DNA of 64,000 bases from Nonlabens arenilitoris (GTDB lineage: Bacteria; Bacteroidota; Bacteroidia; Flavobacteriales; Flavobacteriaceae). The translations under genes and the position numbers were made by a program. The stretch lies in assembly GCF_002954765.1 (NCBI RefSeq), contig NZ_MTPW01000001.1, forward strand, positions 2,369,501 through 2,433,500. The letters run 5' to 3'. The notes beneath the pieces are model-generated. The model saw only the letters and a list, made by a program, of their open reading frames with translations. It was not told the DNA's origin and made no database searches. Each line of letters starts with the position of its first letter. Positions within the stretch are counted from its first letter, which is position 1. Shown piece after piece: positions 16,673 through 24,896 of the stretch.

Positions 16673-18187
16673 ATGAAATCTTATAAAAACATCATGATTC
16701 TCATGATGCTTACCATGCTATTAACGGCTTGTGGAGCATATATGAATCAGCCTATGGGAACTCAACCAGCCCGTATAGGTGAAGCGACAGAAGTCTCTAA
16801 GAGATTAATCGCTCTACCAGAGCCTAGTGCACCAGCAGTTGTCGGTGTCTATGAATTTGAAGATCAAACTGGTCAATTCAAACAATCAGAAAATGGAAGC
16901 ACCTTCAGTAACGCTGTTACCCAAGGTGGAACAACCATATTAGTAAAAGCGCTAGAGGACTCAAAATGGTTTACACCTATTGAAAGAGAGAATCTAGGGA
17001 ACTTACTTCAAGAACGTAATATTATACTCAATACCAGAAAAGATTATGCAGCGCGCAGTAATACACAAGTTAAAGAATTAGATCCATTACTATATGCAGG
17101 CGTGCTTATAGAAGGAGGAATTGTTTCTTATGACACTAACGTGTTAACGGGTGGTGCCGGTGCGAGATATTTTGGCGCTGGTGGTTCTACAAAGTATAGA
17201 CAAGATCGTGTGACCGTTTATTTAAGAGCCGTTTCTACAAAAACGGGTAAAATTATGAAAACCGTTTATGTGTCAAAAACAATCTATTCTCAAGCAGTAG
17301 ATGCAAGTCTATTTAGATACGTTAGTTTTAAAAGATTATTAGAAGCTGAAACTGGATTTACTAGAAATGAACCTGGACAGCTAGCCGTTAAAGAGGCTAT
17401 TGAAAAAGCAGTCGAGGCTCTTATAATTGAAGGTATTGATGCACAATTATGGTATCCTAAAGGAGGAAAACCCGTAGCTGATCAAATGATAGCAGCTTAT
17501 AAAGAAGAAAAATCTGTTGCAGAAAATACTGATGTGTATCAACGCAATATGCTTGATAGACGCAGCAAGTGGCGAGTTGACGCCGGTGCAGGTGGTACAT
17601 TAATTAATGGTGATTACCCTAATTCTTATTATGAATATGCTGCCACACTAGGTGTACAGTACAATTTTTCACCTTATGTAGGTATTCATGCGTCAGTGCA
17701 TAAATTCAGATTGAAAAACACAGATCTATTTAATCGAGAATTTGCTGCGTCAGAACTTAATGTGCATTTAACCATGCTACCTTATGATAAATTCACTCCT
17801 TATATATATGGAGGTGCAGGTTTAAATCATGCTAACTTTTTTGAACAAAACGATGTAAAGGCGCAAGCAGGATTAGGTCTTGAATATACAATTTCACCAT
17901 CCTTAGGTATAAAATTATATGCAGACTATAATGCTGTGTTATCAGATGATTTAGACTATGTCGTGGCAGGACAGCGAGATGATCATTACCTCAAATTTGG
18001 CCTTGGTGTGAATATCTATTTAGGTGGTAATGAAGCAAAGGATAATGATGAAAAACGTAAAATGAGAAAATACCGTCGTACACAACGACGTATAGAAAAA
18101 ATGAAACTAAGAGTTCAGGCAGAGCAAGAAGTTGCTGGAGACACGCTTTCGCGAAAGCGTAATAACTCAAACTTCCCTAACCCATAA
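16673..18187 (+). CDS. csgG: Curli secretion channel CsgG with C-terminal barrel extension
   Basis: An outer-membrane lipoprotein (lipobox LTAC, Cys20) of 504 residues. Residues ~50-262 are the CsgG domain that forms the nonameric curlin export pore (VVGVYEFEDQTGQF, LEDSKWFTPIERENLGNLLQERN, SFKRLLEAETGFTRNEP). E. coli CsgG stops near 277 residues; here ~180 more residues (295-455) form an OmpA/OprF-type eight-stranded barrel (YNFSPYVGIHASV, PYIYGGAGLNH, YLKFGLGVNIYLGG), followed by a Lys/Arg-rich tail. A dispersed palindrome (18144-18159) is read as TLSRKR in that tail, 16 codons from the stop region. Confidence 0.92.
   Translation: MKSYKNIMILMMLTMLLTACGAYMNQPMGTQPARIGEATEVSKRLIALPEPSAPAVVGVYEFEDQTGQFKQSENGSTFSNAVTQGGTTILVKALEDSKWFTPIERENLGNLLQERNIILNTRKDYAARSNTQVKELDPLLYAGVLIEGGIVSYDTNVLTGGAGARYFGAGGSTKYRQDRVTVYLRAVSTKTGKIMKTVYVSKTIYSQAVDASLFRYVSFKRLLEAETGFTRNEPGQLAVKEAIEKAVEALIIEGIDAQLWYPKGGKPVADQMIAAYKEEKSVAENTDVYQRNMLDRRSKWRVDAGAGGTLINGDYPNSYYEYAATLGVQYNFSPYVGIHASVHKFRLKNTDLFNREFAASELNVHLTMLPYDKFTPYIYGGAGLNHANFFEQNDVKAQAGLGLEYTISPSLGIKLYADYNAVLSDDLDYVVAGQRDDHYLKFGLGVNIYLGGNEAKDNDEKRKMRKYRRTQRRIEKMKLRVQAEQEVAGDTLSRKRNNSNFPNP
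18144..18159. repeat. Dispersed palindrome copy 3 (inside csgG)
   Basis: Perfect CGCTTTCGCGAAAGCG near the 3' end of csgG, read in the frame ACG-CTT-TCG-CGA-AAG-CGT as TLSRKR. Confidence 0.95.
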
Positions 18188-18203
18188 TTAAAAGATAGAA
18201 AAA

Positions 18204-19676
18204 ATGAAATTACTGCAATATATAGCTGGAATTACCATCCTACTTTTAGTGTCGGGATGTAGCGAGGATAAATTACAAATTAACGGTAAAGGAACTTTAA
18301 AAGGTCGGGTAGTAGCTGCCGAGACATTTTTACCACAAGAAAATGTGAAAATATCAACTAATCCCAATACAAACACTGTTTTTACTGATGCTGATGGATT
18401 ATTTGAATTTGAACTAGATAATGGTCAGTATTCTGTGCAGGCAGAGAAAGATGGCTTTTTAACAGACTTTGAGAGTGCTACAGTTGAGGTGGATGAAACA
18501 GTTGAAATTGTTTTTGAGTTACAAGTTGAGACTGCAAATAATAGAGCGCCAGATACTCCTGTACTAGTATCACCAGCAGATAACGAGGTCGACGTATCGT
18601 CTAATGTAACACTAGAATGGCTAGCAACTGATCCTGAAGATGATGAATTAACCTTTACAGTAGAACTGAGAAACACTTCAGATAATACAGTCGAAATATT
18701 TGAGGATATCACAGAGCCTATGCTGGACGTTACTCTGGATTTTGGTACTACATATTTATGGCAAGTAAGAGCAGACGATGGCATTAACCAGACCATTAAT
18801 AGTGCTTTATTTTCTTTTAGTACTTCAGATTTCCCGACCAATAGATTTCTATATGTACGTAAGGTGAACGGTAATAATGTTATTTACAGTAGTGATGAGA
18901 ATGGAACAGAAGTAGCGCTTACCACTACAACTACTAATAGCTGGCGACCTAGAGTGAATCGACAAGCTAATAAAATTGCTTTTTTAAGAAGTGTAGGTGC
19001 ACAGGTGCATGTGTTTACTATGAATTTAGATGGGTCACAGGTGCAGCAAGTAACATCTACTGTTGCCGTTGCAGGTTTTAACCTAGATGAGGTCGATATA
19101 TCATGGGCGACTAATGGATCATTAATTTATTATCCATCGTTAGATAAATTATATGCCATACAACCTAGTGGTGCTGGTCTAACTCAATTTTATCAAACTA
19201 CTAATGGTAATATCATTACCGATGTAGATGTTAATGAGCCTAGAATAGCGGTGAAAACTAATGATTTTGCAGGTTACAACGTTGAAATTTTGATACTAGA
19301 TATGCAGGCTGCTGTAGTGCAAACCGTTTTAAGTGGTATGCCTGGTGCTGCTGGTAGTATAGATTTAAGTGCAGACAACTCTACCATATTATATTCTAGA
19401 GATGTTACTGGTTTTGAAAACATTGCTTATAGACAGCTAGACTCTAGGCTCTTTGTTTACAATTTAAATACGTTACAAGAAATAGAGGTTTCATATAATA
19501 AACCTGCAGGGACAAATGATCTTGATGCTCGATTCTCTCCTACAGAAGGCTTAGTGATATGTAAAAACCAAGATAATGATGGAAACTCTGCTCCTATAAT
19601 ACAAACTCTAGAATTAACTATAGCAGACACTAGAGAAGATTTATTTACGAATGCTATAATGCCAGATTGGGAATAG
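18204..19676 (+). CDS. Lipoprotein with CarboxypepD-like, FnIII-like and beta-propeller parts, last curli-operon gene
   Basis: A lipoprotein (lipobox VSGC, Cys19) of 490 residues. Residues ~30-110 are a carboxypeptidase-regulatory-like beta domain (GTLKGRVVAAETFLPQENV, TDADGLFEFEL). Residues ~118-210 are FnIII-like (PDTPVLVSPADNEVDVSSNVTLEW, TTYLWQVRADDG). The remaining ~270 residues show TolB/WD40-like propeller repeats (SWRPRVNRQANKIAFLRS, MNLDGSQVQQVTS). It lies 16 bp after csgG on the same strand and has no counterpart in the E. coli csg operons. A surface accessory factor for curli is the natural guess. Confidence 0.8.
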   Translation: MKLLQYIAGITILLLVSGCSEDKLQINGKGTLKGRVVAAETFLPQENVKISTNPNTNTVFTDADGLFEFELDNGQYSVQAEKDGFLTDFESATVEVDETVEIVFELQVETANNRAPDTPVLVSPADNEVDVSSNVTLEWLATDPEDDELTFTVELRNTSDNTVEIFEDITEPMLDVTLDFGTTYLWQVRADDGINQTINSALFSFSTSDFPTNRFLYVRKVNGNNVIYSSDENGTEVALTTTTTNSWRPRVNRQANKIAFLRSVGAQVHVFTMNLDGSQVQQVTSTVAVAGFNLDEVDISWATNGSLIYYPSLDKLYAIQPSGAGLTQFYQTTNGNIITDVDVNEPRIAVKTNDFAGYNVEILILDMQAAVVQTVLSGMPGAAGSIDLSADNSTILYSRDVTGFENIAYRQLDSRLFVYNLNTLQEIEVSYNKPAGTNDLDARFSPTEGLVICKNQDNDGNSAPIIQTLELTIADTREDLFTNAIMPDWE

Positions 19677-20038
19677 GCGCTCTTTATCCTTATGTAGTAA
19701 ATGCGTTATCTACATAGTGGACTTGAGTCCCTGAGCAAGATTCAAATATGTCTAGGGTAACTAACTATGATACTTACGCAATTATCAATAGTTCTGTGCC
19801 TATTCCGTTTTGGTATTTATTTTAAAAGGTAATGCCCAGTAAGAATGTAGGGATTCTTAACTGGGCATTTATCATTTCTAAATATCTTGAAAAGAAATAT
19901 ATTCTTGTTTAAGATGAGACAAACATATACTTTAATCTGTTGTCTCACAACATTTTTAAGACATTTTGACGTTTAAAGGTCGTATTTAACAGATTTTTGG
20001 TAGTAAATGCCCTTTTAGTCGATGTTTTAGTCGATGGA
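19677..20038. other. Convergent intergenic region after the curli operon
   Basis: About 360 bp between convergent genes. It contains the hairpin at 19831-19870 and a short direct repeat of TTTTAGTCGATG near 20015-20036. No gene of credible length is seen. Confidence 0.6.
19831..19870. terminator. Hairpin terminator between convergent genes
   Basis: AATGCCCAGT-AAGAAT / ATTCTT-A-ACTGGGCATT forms a stem of about 16 bp with one bulge, followed by T/A-rich sequence on either strand. Probably ends both the curli operon and the beta-helix lipoprotein transcript. Confidence 0.65.
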
Positions 20039-21577
20039 TTATCCAGCACTAAGATCTATAGATTCATAAGCACCTGCATCAGGTGCAGTACTTCTAGAAT
20101 TACCTAAGATATCATTACTGGTTGCAGTAACAGGATTTGCAATTCCGTTGGCACCACTGGAATTATCTATTTGTAGACCGTTGTTATCCTCGTCTCTAAA
20201 TACTGGGTCTACGTTTAAAACATTTTGATTAAACAAGTTAGTATTTGAAAAATCATAATTAGGGAATCCTACAAAATCATCAAATCGATCATTAAATTTT
20301 AATAAGGAATGGTCAAAACTAAAATTGAATTGAGACACACCATCATCAGCTAGAATAAATTCTATATCGCGATCTCCATAGATGATACAATTTGAGAATT
20401 GAGCGTTTACTAAATCTTCAGTTAAGTCCGTATTAGGAATTATGTTTGAAATAAATAGGGTGGGATCTTGTCTAAAGCTATTATTCCAATAATTTGCAAT
20501 CGTACAGTTGTTAAAGGTATAATCTCCACCTAATCGCAGCACAACTGATGACTGACCCGAATTGTTAACTACCATATTATTAGCTTCAATATGACCAGTA
20601 GTTCCTATTAAACCAGAGTTTGAACTGTTATAAATTTGTGTGTTATTAATCTTAAGTGTAGCACCGTTTGAGGCAGCATTACTATTATCCATTATGATTC
20701 CTACGCTAGCGTTTTTTATAGTAGCGTTATTTATAATATTATCCTTGCTACCATCAGTAAGCCATATTGCACCCCATTGACCAGCTACATCTGCATATAC
20801 AGGTTCTAAACGATCACCTTCAAAAATGACTTCGTTCTCTAACTCATCTGTTGTAGAAGGTAAGCCGTTAACTTGCAGACTACCTTCATTAGCGACAATA
20901 ATACCACTTTCATTATGAAAATGTAGTCTTGCTCCAGCTTCAATCATTAATGTCTTATTGGGCGGTACACCAGCATATCCATAAATCACATAGGGCTTTG
21001 CTGCTGTTAATGTTAATTCAGTATCATCTAGAAAGAAACCGCTTATTCTTATTTCCTCACCGTCATCTGTGGTACCTAGTAAAAGAGTCTCTTCTATACC
21101 TTGTGCATCTCTTTCGGGAAATAGAAATATGGCATCTTGGACCAGCGTTACTAGTTCAACTACTTGCTGGTTAGGTCCATTATCAAATTCTATGGTGTCG
21201 GTATATAAAAATTCATCTCCTGAAGAGAAGTCATTAATATCAATTGTGGTCTCTACAAATACAAAAAGAGAATCTTTGGCAAGTAATTCTACATCTTCAA
21301 AGATGCGGCCTGGTACACCATCTACAGCGAGTCTATATTTTGAGTTTTCGCCTTGAGCGAGAGCAACACGAGGAATAACAATGTCATTACTACTGTTATT
21401 ATAAACTTTAAATGTACGAGTACTCGATCCTATATTAGTAAATACAGTATCTAAGAAAACGGTGTCTTGAGAAAAGCCTAAATCTCCAGTACTGTTTGAA
21501 AAAGCAAAATCATCTCTACAAGAAGCAAAGATGATACACAGGATAAGAGACGGAATGATTATAAAGTATTTCTTCAT
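20039..21577 (-). CDS. Right-handed beta-helix lipoprotein
   Basis: A lipoprotein (lipobox FASC, Cys20) of 512 residues. The N-terminal ~150 residues look like an immunoglobulin-type fold (LGFSQDTVFLDTVFTNIGSSTRTFKVYN). From about residue 200 parallel beta-helix rungs follow (IEAGARLHFHNESGIIVANEGSLQVNG, IINNATIKNASVGIIMDN), ending with DPVFRDEDNNGLQ, ANPV and PDAGAYE, which recur at the end of many Bacteroidota beta-helix proteins. The substrate is unknown. Its ATG overlaps the thioesterase stop (ATGA at 21574-21577), so it is the last gene of a coupled three-gene operon. Confidence 0.82.
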   Translation of the reverse strand: MKKYFIIIPSLILCIIFASCRDDFAFSNSTGDLGFSQDTVFLDTVFTNIGSSTRTFKVYNNSSNDIVIPRVALAQGENSKYRLAVDGVPGRIFEDVELLAKDSLFVFVETTIDINDFSSGDEFLYTDTIEFDNGPNQQVVELVTLVQDAIFLFPERDAQGIEETLLLGTTDDGEEIRISGFFLDDTELTLTAAKPYVIYGYAGVPPNKTLMIEAGARLHFHNESGIIVANEGSLQVNGLPSTTDELENEVIFEGDRLEPVYADVAGQWGAIWLTDGSKDNIINNATIKNASVGIIMDNSNAASNGATLKINNTQIYNSSNSGLIGTTGHIEANNMVVNNSGQSSVVLRLGGDYTFNNCTIANYWNNSFRQDPTLFISNIIPNTDLTEDLVNAQFSNCIIYGDRDIEFILADDGVSQFNFSFDHSLLKFNDRFDDFVGFPNYDFSNTNLFNQNVLNVDPVFRDEDNNGLQIDNSSGANGIANPVTATSNDILGNSRSTAPDAGAYESIDLSAG

Positions 21578-21984
21578 GTAAGTGTTTCAAAAAGGTCTCT
21601 TAACTCTTGAGATATTTTTACCGGTTTCCCTTTTTTATTTATCGCACACCATACAGATTTAGTTTTAACTAACAACTGTTCTGTAGTGGCATTATATATT
21701 TCTATAAAACGCTCGTATTTTACGTTTGTTGCCTGACCTACTTGAGTTTTTATCAAGATAGTATCGCCTAAAAACGCTGCAGCTTTATATTCTAGGTTAT
21801 GTTTAATCATTACCCAGTCAAATTGTTTTTTTAAAGCCTCTGTACCTACTGTTAACCAGTGTTCTATGGCAATTTCATTAGCCCATTGATTATACACCAC
21901 ATTATTAACATGGTTAAGATCATCAATTTCTGCATCTGTAACCTTTCTAGTTACTGTATATGTTGGTAAATCTGCGCTAATCAC
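21574..21984 (-). CDS. Acyl-CoA thioesterase, hotdog fold (4HBT / FadM-like)
   Basis: A single hotdog-fold thioesterase of 136 residues with the signature DDLNHVNNVVYNQWANE (residues 21-37), where the family has an active-site Asp/Asn beside HVNN. It hydrolyses acyl-CoA or acyl-ACP; the chain length cannot be read from the sequence. The start codon appears to be GTG at 21984, overlapping by 1 bp the TAG stop of the glutaminyl cyclase gene; no ATG fits the family start. Confidence 0.88.
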   Translation of the reverse strand: MISADLPTYTVTRKVTDAEIDDLNHVNNVVYNQWANEIAIEHWLTVGTEALKKQFDWVMIKHNLEYKAAAFLGDTILIKTQVGQATNVKYERFIEIYNATTEQLLVKTKSVWCAINKKGKPVKISQELRDLFETLT

Positions 21985-23033
21985 TATTTCTTAATTTTAA
22001 TTTCAAACATCTTATCCCATCTCTTACCAGTTACAAAAATAGTACCGCTCTTAGGGTTGAAAGCAATTCCATTAAGTACGTTATCATCCTTATTTGCATT
22101 GGGAATTTGAGCAGTTAATGATTTTAAATCTACAATACCTTCTACGACACCAGTTTTTGGGTTGATAATTGTTATACCATTGGTTTGATACACATTTGCA
22201 TATATTTTACCATCAATCCACTCTAGTTCATTAATTTTTGTAATACTATTTTTAGTAGATACGACTTGTACATAACTTAACTCTTCAAAAGTTATTGGGT
22301 CGATCTTCCATATTTTATCAGTACCATCACTCTTGTATAAATATTTACCATCATTACAAAGTCCCCAACCTTCTTTACTGCGACCATATTTAAACTCATC
22401 GATACGATTAAGAGATAGATCATAGACATATCCATATCCAGCTTGCCACGATAATTGATAAATTTTATCATTAAGAATCGTCATACCTTCTGCAAATATG
22501 TGGTCTGGTAATTCAAACTTCTTTAAAGCCTCTCCTGTATTTACATCTGTAATTCTTAGGTCACTTTCTTTAAACTGTCCGGTACTCTCATAAAGTGAGT
22601 CGCCATAAAACTCAAGCCCTTGCGTATACGATTCTGTTTTATGAGGATAAGTAGCAATTTCTTCTATTTGATAAACTTTTACATTATTAGGAGCTAATCT
22701 TGTGATGTGTGCAGACTTTGTTACCATCTTTCCATCTTTATATATGGACGCTTCAAATGTAAGTTTACCATAAGGTTGTGTACTCAGCTTTCGCGAAAGC
22801 GTAATACTATTTTCACCTTCAACTTTACCAGCATTTATATGCCAAATGATGCTATCATTTCCTATTTCTGAGGCATCGATAACTGATAAATTGATCGAAT
22901 CTGAGTTGGTGTAAGAATTTTTAGGATTAGTTATCTCTAAACTATAATTGTCTTTAAAGGTATCGATATCATTCTTACAGGCTGTTAACGAGATGGTTGC
23001 TAGTAAGATTATAGCGGCATTTTTCCAGTTCAT
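21984..23033 (-). CDS. Glutaminyl-peptide cyclotransferase (plant/bacterial type), lipoprotein
   Basis: Converts N-terminal Gln to pyroglutamate. A lipoprotein (lipobox LTAC, Cys19) of 349 residues. The N-terminal ~120 residues are an immunoglobulin-like stretch; the C-terminal ~225 residues form the five-bladed propeller of the Glu_cyclase_2 family (SYTQGLEF, YESTGQFKESDLR, FAEGM, EGWGLCNDG, NELEWIDGKIYANV, VLNGIAF, VTGKRWDKMFEI). A dispersed palindrome (22787-22800) lies in the N-terminal domain, read as TLSRKL. First gene of a coupled operon with the thioesterase and the beta-helix lipoprotein. Confidence 0.9.
   Translation of the reverse strand: MNWKNAAIILLATISLTACKNDIDTFKDNYSLEITNPKNSYTNSDSINLSVIDASEIGNDSIIWHINAGKVEGENSITLSRKLSTQPYGKLTFEASIYKDGKMVTKSAHITRLAPNNVKVYQIEEIATYPHKTESYTQGLEFYGDSLYESTGQFKESDLRITDVNTGEALKKFELPDHIFAEGMTILNDKIYQLSWQAGYGYVYDLSLNRIDEFKYGRSKEGWGLCNDGKYLYKSDGTDKIWKIDPITFEELSYVQVVSTKNSITKINELEWIDGKIYANVYQTNGITIINPKTGVVEGIVDLKSLTAQIPNANKDDNVLNGIAFNPKSGTIFVTGKRWDKMFEIKIKK
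22787..22800. repeat. Dispersed palindrome copy 4 (inside glutaminyl cyclase gene)
   Basis: The 14-bp core GCTTTCGCGAAAGC followed by GTAAT; the left flank is A instead of C. Read on the minus strand as TLSRKL. Confidence 0.93.
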
Positions 23034-23085
23034 ATATGGTTTTTAAGAGGTCGAAATATAACGATAAAATTGCTTGCTTAAAATC

Positions 23086-23116
23086 TTTGCAAAGTATAAA
23101 CTAGGTATTATATTTG
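23086..23116 (+). promoter_or_regulatory. Promoter of the SRP RNA gene
   Basis: TTTG at 23086-23089 and TATATTTG at 23109-23116 with a 19-bp spacer, an exact fit to the Bacteroidetes promoter, placed directly before the SRP RNA. Confidence 0.8.
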
Positions 23117-23118
23117 CA

Positions 23119-23220
23119 CCTGGCAAGTCCTACACAACTAGCTCCTGTTGAACTCCTCCAGGGCGGGAACGCAGCAAAGGTAAGCGGTCGTAGCAGTGTG
23201 ATGTAGGTAGCTTGCCTTTT
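23119..23220 (+). ncRNA. ffs: Small signal recognition particle RNA (4.5S-type)
   Basis: A GC-rich RNA of about 100 nt in an AT-rich gap. The ends pair (GGCAAG at 23122-23127 with CTTGCC at 23211-23216; CCTACA with TGTAGG). The tip has the conserved SRP features: CTCCAGGGCGGGAACGCAGC followed by AAAGGTAAG, which matches the asymmetric loop and GGAA-type tetraloop recognised by Ffh. The terminal stem runs into a run of eight T, so it doubles as terminator. It forms SRP with Ffh for co-translational membrane targeting. Confidence 0.92.
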
Positions 23221-23265
23221 TTTGTGTCCAATACTCAAATCTAATCATCTCAATAATAGGTTGTT

Positions 23266-24069
23266 ATGAATAAAGTTGTTCTTGTAACCGGCGGTTCTAG
23301 CGGTATAGGAAAGTCTATTTCTATTTATCTTAAAAGTAAAGGTTATACTGTTTATGGAACGAGTAGAAATCCTAATCGGTATCCAGACAGTCCTATAAAT
23401 CTAGTTGCTATGGATGTTAAAGATCCTATCTCTATTAAGGAGGCTGTTGTTGAGATTATTGATAAAGAAAGTAAAATAGATATCCTTATTAATAACGCTG
23501 GAGTAGGTATTACCGGTCCCGTAGAGGAAACGCCTATTGAAGAAATACATGGCGCGATGGATACAAATTTCTATGGTCCATTGCGTGTGCTGCAAGCTGT
23601 ATTACCATATATGAGGAAACAACAGTCTGGTAGAGTTATTAATATTACCAGTATCGCTGGTTATATGGGATTACCTTATCGAGGAATTTACAGCGCTAGT
23701 AAAGGAGCTTTAGAAATCGTTACCGAGGCGTATCGTATGGAGTGTGCTCATTTAAATATACATTTTAGCAATGTAGCGCCGGGAGATTTTGCTACTAATA
23801 TTGCAGCAGGTCGTTTTCATGCGCCAGTTATAGAAGGTAGTGATTATGCTATTGGATATTCTAAAACTTTAAAGCTTATTGATGAGCATGTCGATGATGG
23901 TAGTGACCCTATGGAAGTCGCCTATAAGATTTATGATATCCTACAAGAAAAAAATCCTGGAATACACTATAAGGTAGGTAGTTTTTTACAGAAATTTTCA
24001 ATTGTTCTCAAAAAAATATTGCCTGAAAAGCGTTATGAAAAAATGCTCAAGAAACATTACAAGCTTTAA
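23266..24069 (+). CDS. SDR-family NAD(P)-dependent oxidoreductase
   Basis: A classical short-chain dehydrogenase of 267 residues with the Rossmann TGGSSGIG (residues 8-15), NNAG (76-79) and the catalytic Ser129, Tyr142 and Lys146 (YSASK). The C-terminal tail of about 25 residues is basic and hydrophobic (LQKFSIVLKKILPEKRYEKMLKKHYKL), perhaps for membrane contact. The substrate is unknown. It starts 46 bp after the SRP RNA terminator and overlaps the convergent Fnr-family gene by 4 bp at its end. Confidence 0.9.
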   Translation: MNKVVLVTGGSSGIGKSISIYLKSKGYTVYGTSRNPNRYPDSPINLVAMDVKDPISIKEAVVEIIDKESKIDILINNAGVGITGPVEETPIEEIHGAMDTNFYGPLRVLQAVLPYMRKQQSGRVINITSIAGYMGLPYRGIYSASKGALEIVTEAYRMECAHLNIHFSNVAPGDFATNIAAGRFHAPVIEGSDYAIGYSKTLKLIDEHVDDGSDPMEVAYKIYDILQEKNPGIHYKVGSFLQKFSIVLKKILPEKRYEKMLKKHYKL

Positions 24070-24758
24070 AAGTCTTTAGTCAACTCTTCTAGAGCGTCAA
24101 GTTGTATAATTTTGATGTTTTTTCCTTGTGTTGTAATGTAACCTTTCTTTTTAAAGTCAGATAATAGCCTAATGCATGATTCTGTTGCAGTGCCTATAGC
24201 TGCGGCGAGATCTTCTCTAGATAATACCAAGGTTAAATCACCTGTAGCTGGATCCTCACCAAATTGTTTTTTAAGATATAATAATGATTGAGCCAGACGT
24301 TGTTTTACAGTTTTCTCAGATAAATTTACAATCATATCGTCTGCAATCTTTAATTCTGTAGCCATGGTGATAAGTAATTCTTTTACAAAAAGAGGATTAT
24401 TAGCGATTCGATTTTTAATAGCAGACTTAGGTATATAACACACTTCCATATCGTTAAGTGCCGTTGCGCTTAAATTTGCATTCTCATCACATACTATAGA
24501 TCGTTGTCCTAGAATCTCTCCTTTGGAGGCGATTTTTACAATTTGATCACGGCCAGATGCTGTTATCTTAGATAGCTTTGTAGCCCCATTACGTAAACAA
24601 TATATACCACTTAAACGTTGTCCTTCTTTAAAGATCATTTCACCTTTTGAAATAGATTGAAGTTCTTTAATGGTATTAATTTCAGCAAGATCTTCTGCGT
24701 TTAATACTCTTAGAGCATTGTATTGTCTTATGACACAGTTTTCACATTTTGTACTCAT
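24066..24758 (-). CDS. Crp/Fnr-family transcriptional regulator
   Basis: A 230-residue regulator: a cyclic-nucleotide-fold sensor domain (KGEMIFKEGQRLSGIYCLRNGATKL), a long dimer helix, and a C-terminal winged helix with LSREDLAAAIGTATESCIRLL, where E-x3-R matches the Fnr-type recognition helix for TGAT half-sites. Cys5 and Cys8 near the N-terminus (CENC) and further Cys residues could bind an Fe-S cluster as in FNR, but the spacing differs from E. coli. It is divergent from the cbb3 operon, whose promoters carry matching boxes, so it is the likely oxygen-responsive regulator of this block (inference). Confidence 0.88.
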   Translation of the reverse strand: MSTKCENCVIRQYNALRVLNAEDLAEINTIKELQSISKGEMIFKEGQRLSGIYCLRNGATKLSKITASGRDQIVKIASKGEILGQRSIVCDENANLSATALNDMEVCYIPKSAIKNRIANNPLFVKELLITMATELKIADDMIVNLSEKTVKQRLAQSLLYLKKQFGEDPATGDLTLVLSREDLAAAIGTATESCIRLLSDFKKKGYITTQGKNIKIIQLDALEELTKDF

Positions 24759-24823
24759 CGTATTATTAGATTGGGCTAATACAAAATTAAAGTATGTAGA
24801 AAATTAAAGTCTATTTCTTAATG

Positions 24824-24866
24824 TGATAATTGTCATGTTTTAAAACTGTTTTTAAAATGAAATTTG
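24824..24866 (+). promoter_or_regulatory. FNR-type box and promoter of ccoI
   Basis: TGATAATTGTCA (24824-24835, half-sites TGAT and its dyad) followed by a -7 element GAAATTTG (24859-24866, 6-7 matches to TAnnTTTG). The box centre lies 36.5 bp before the end of the -7 element, which places it at about -41.5, the class II activator position. Confidence 0.75.
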
Positions 24867-24896
24867 CACTAGGTATAATGAGCAAATAAATAAATT

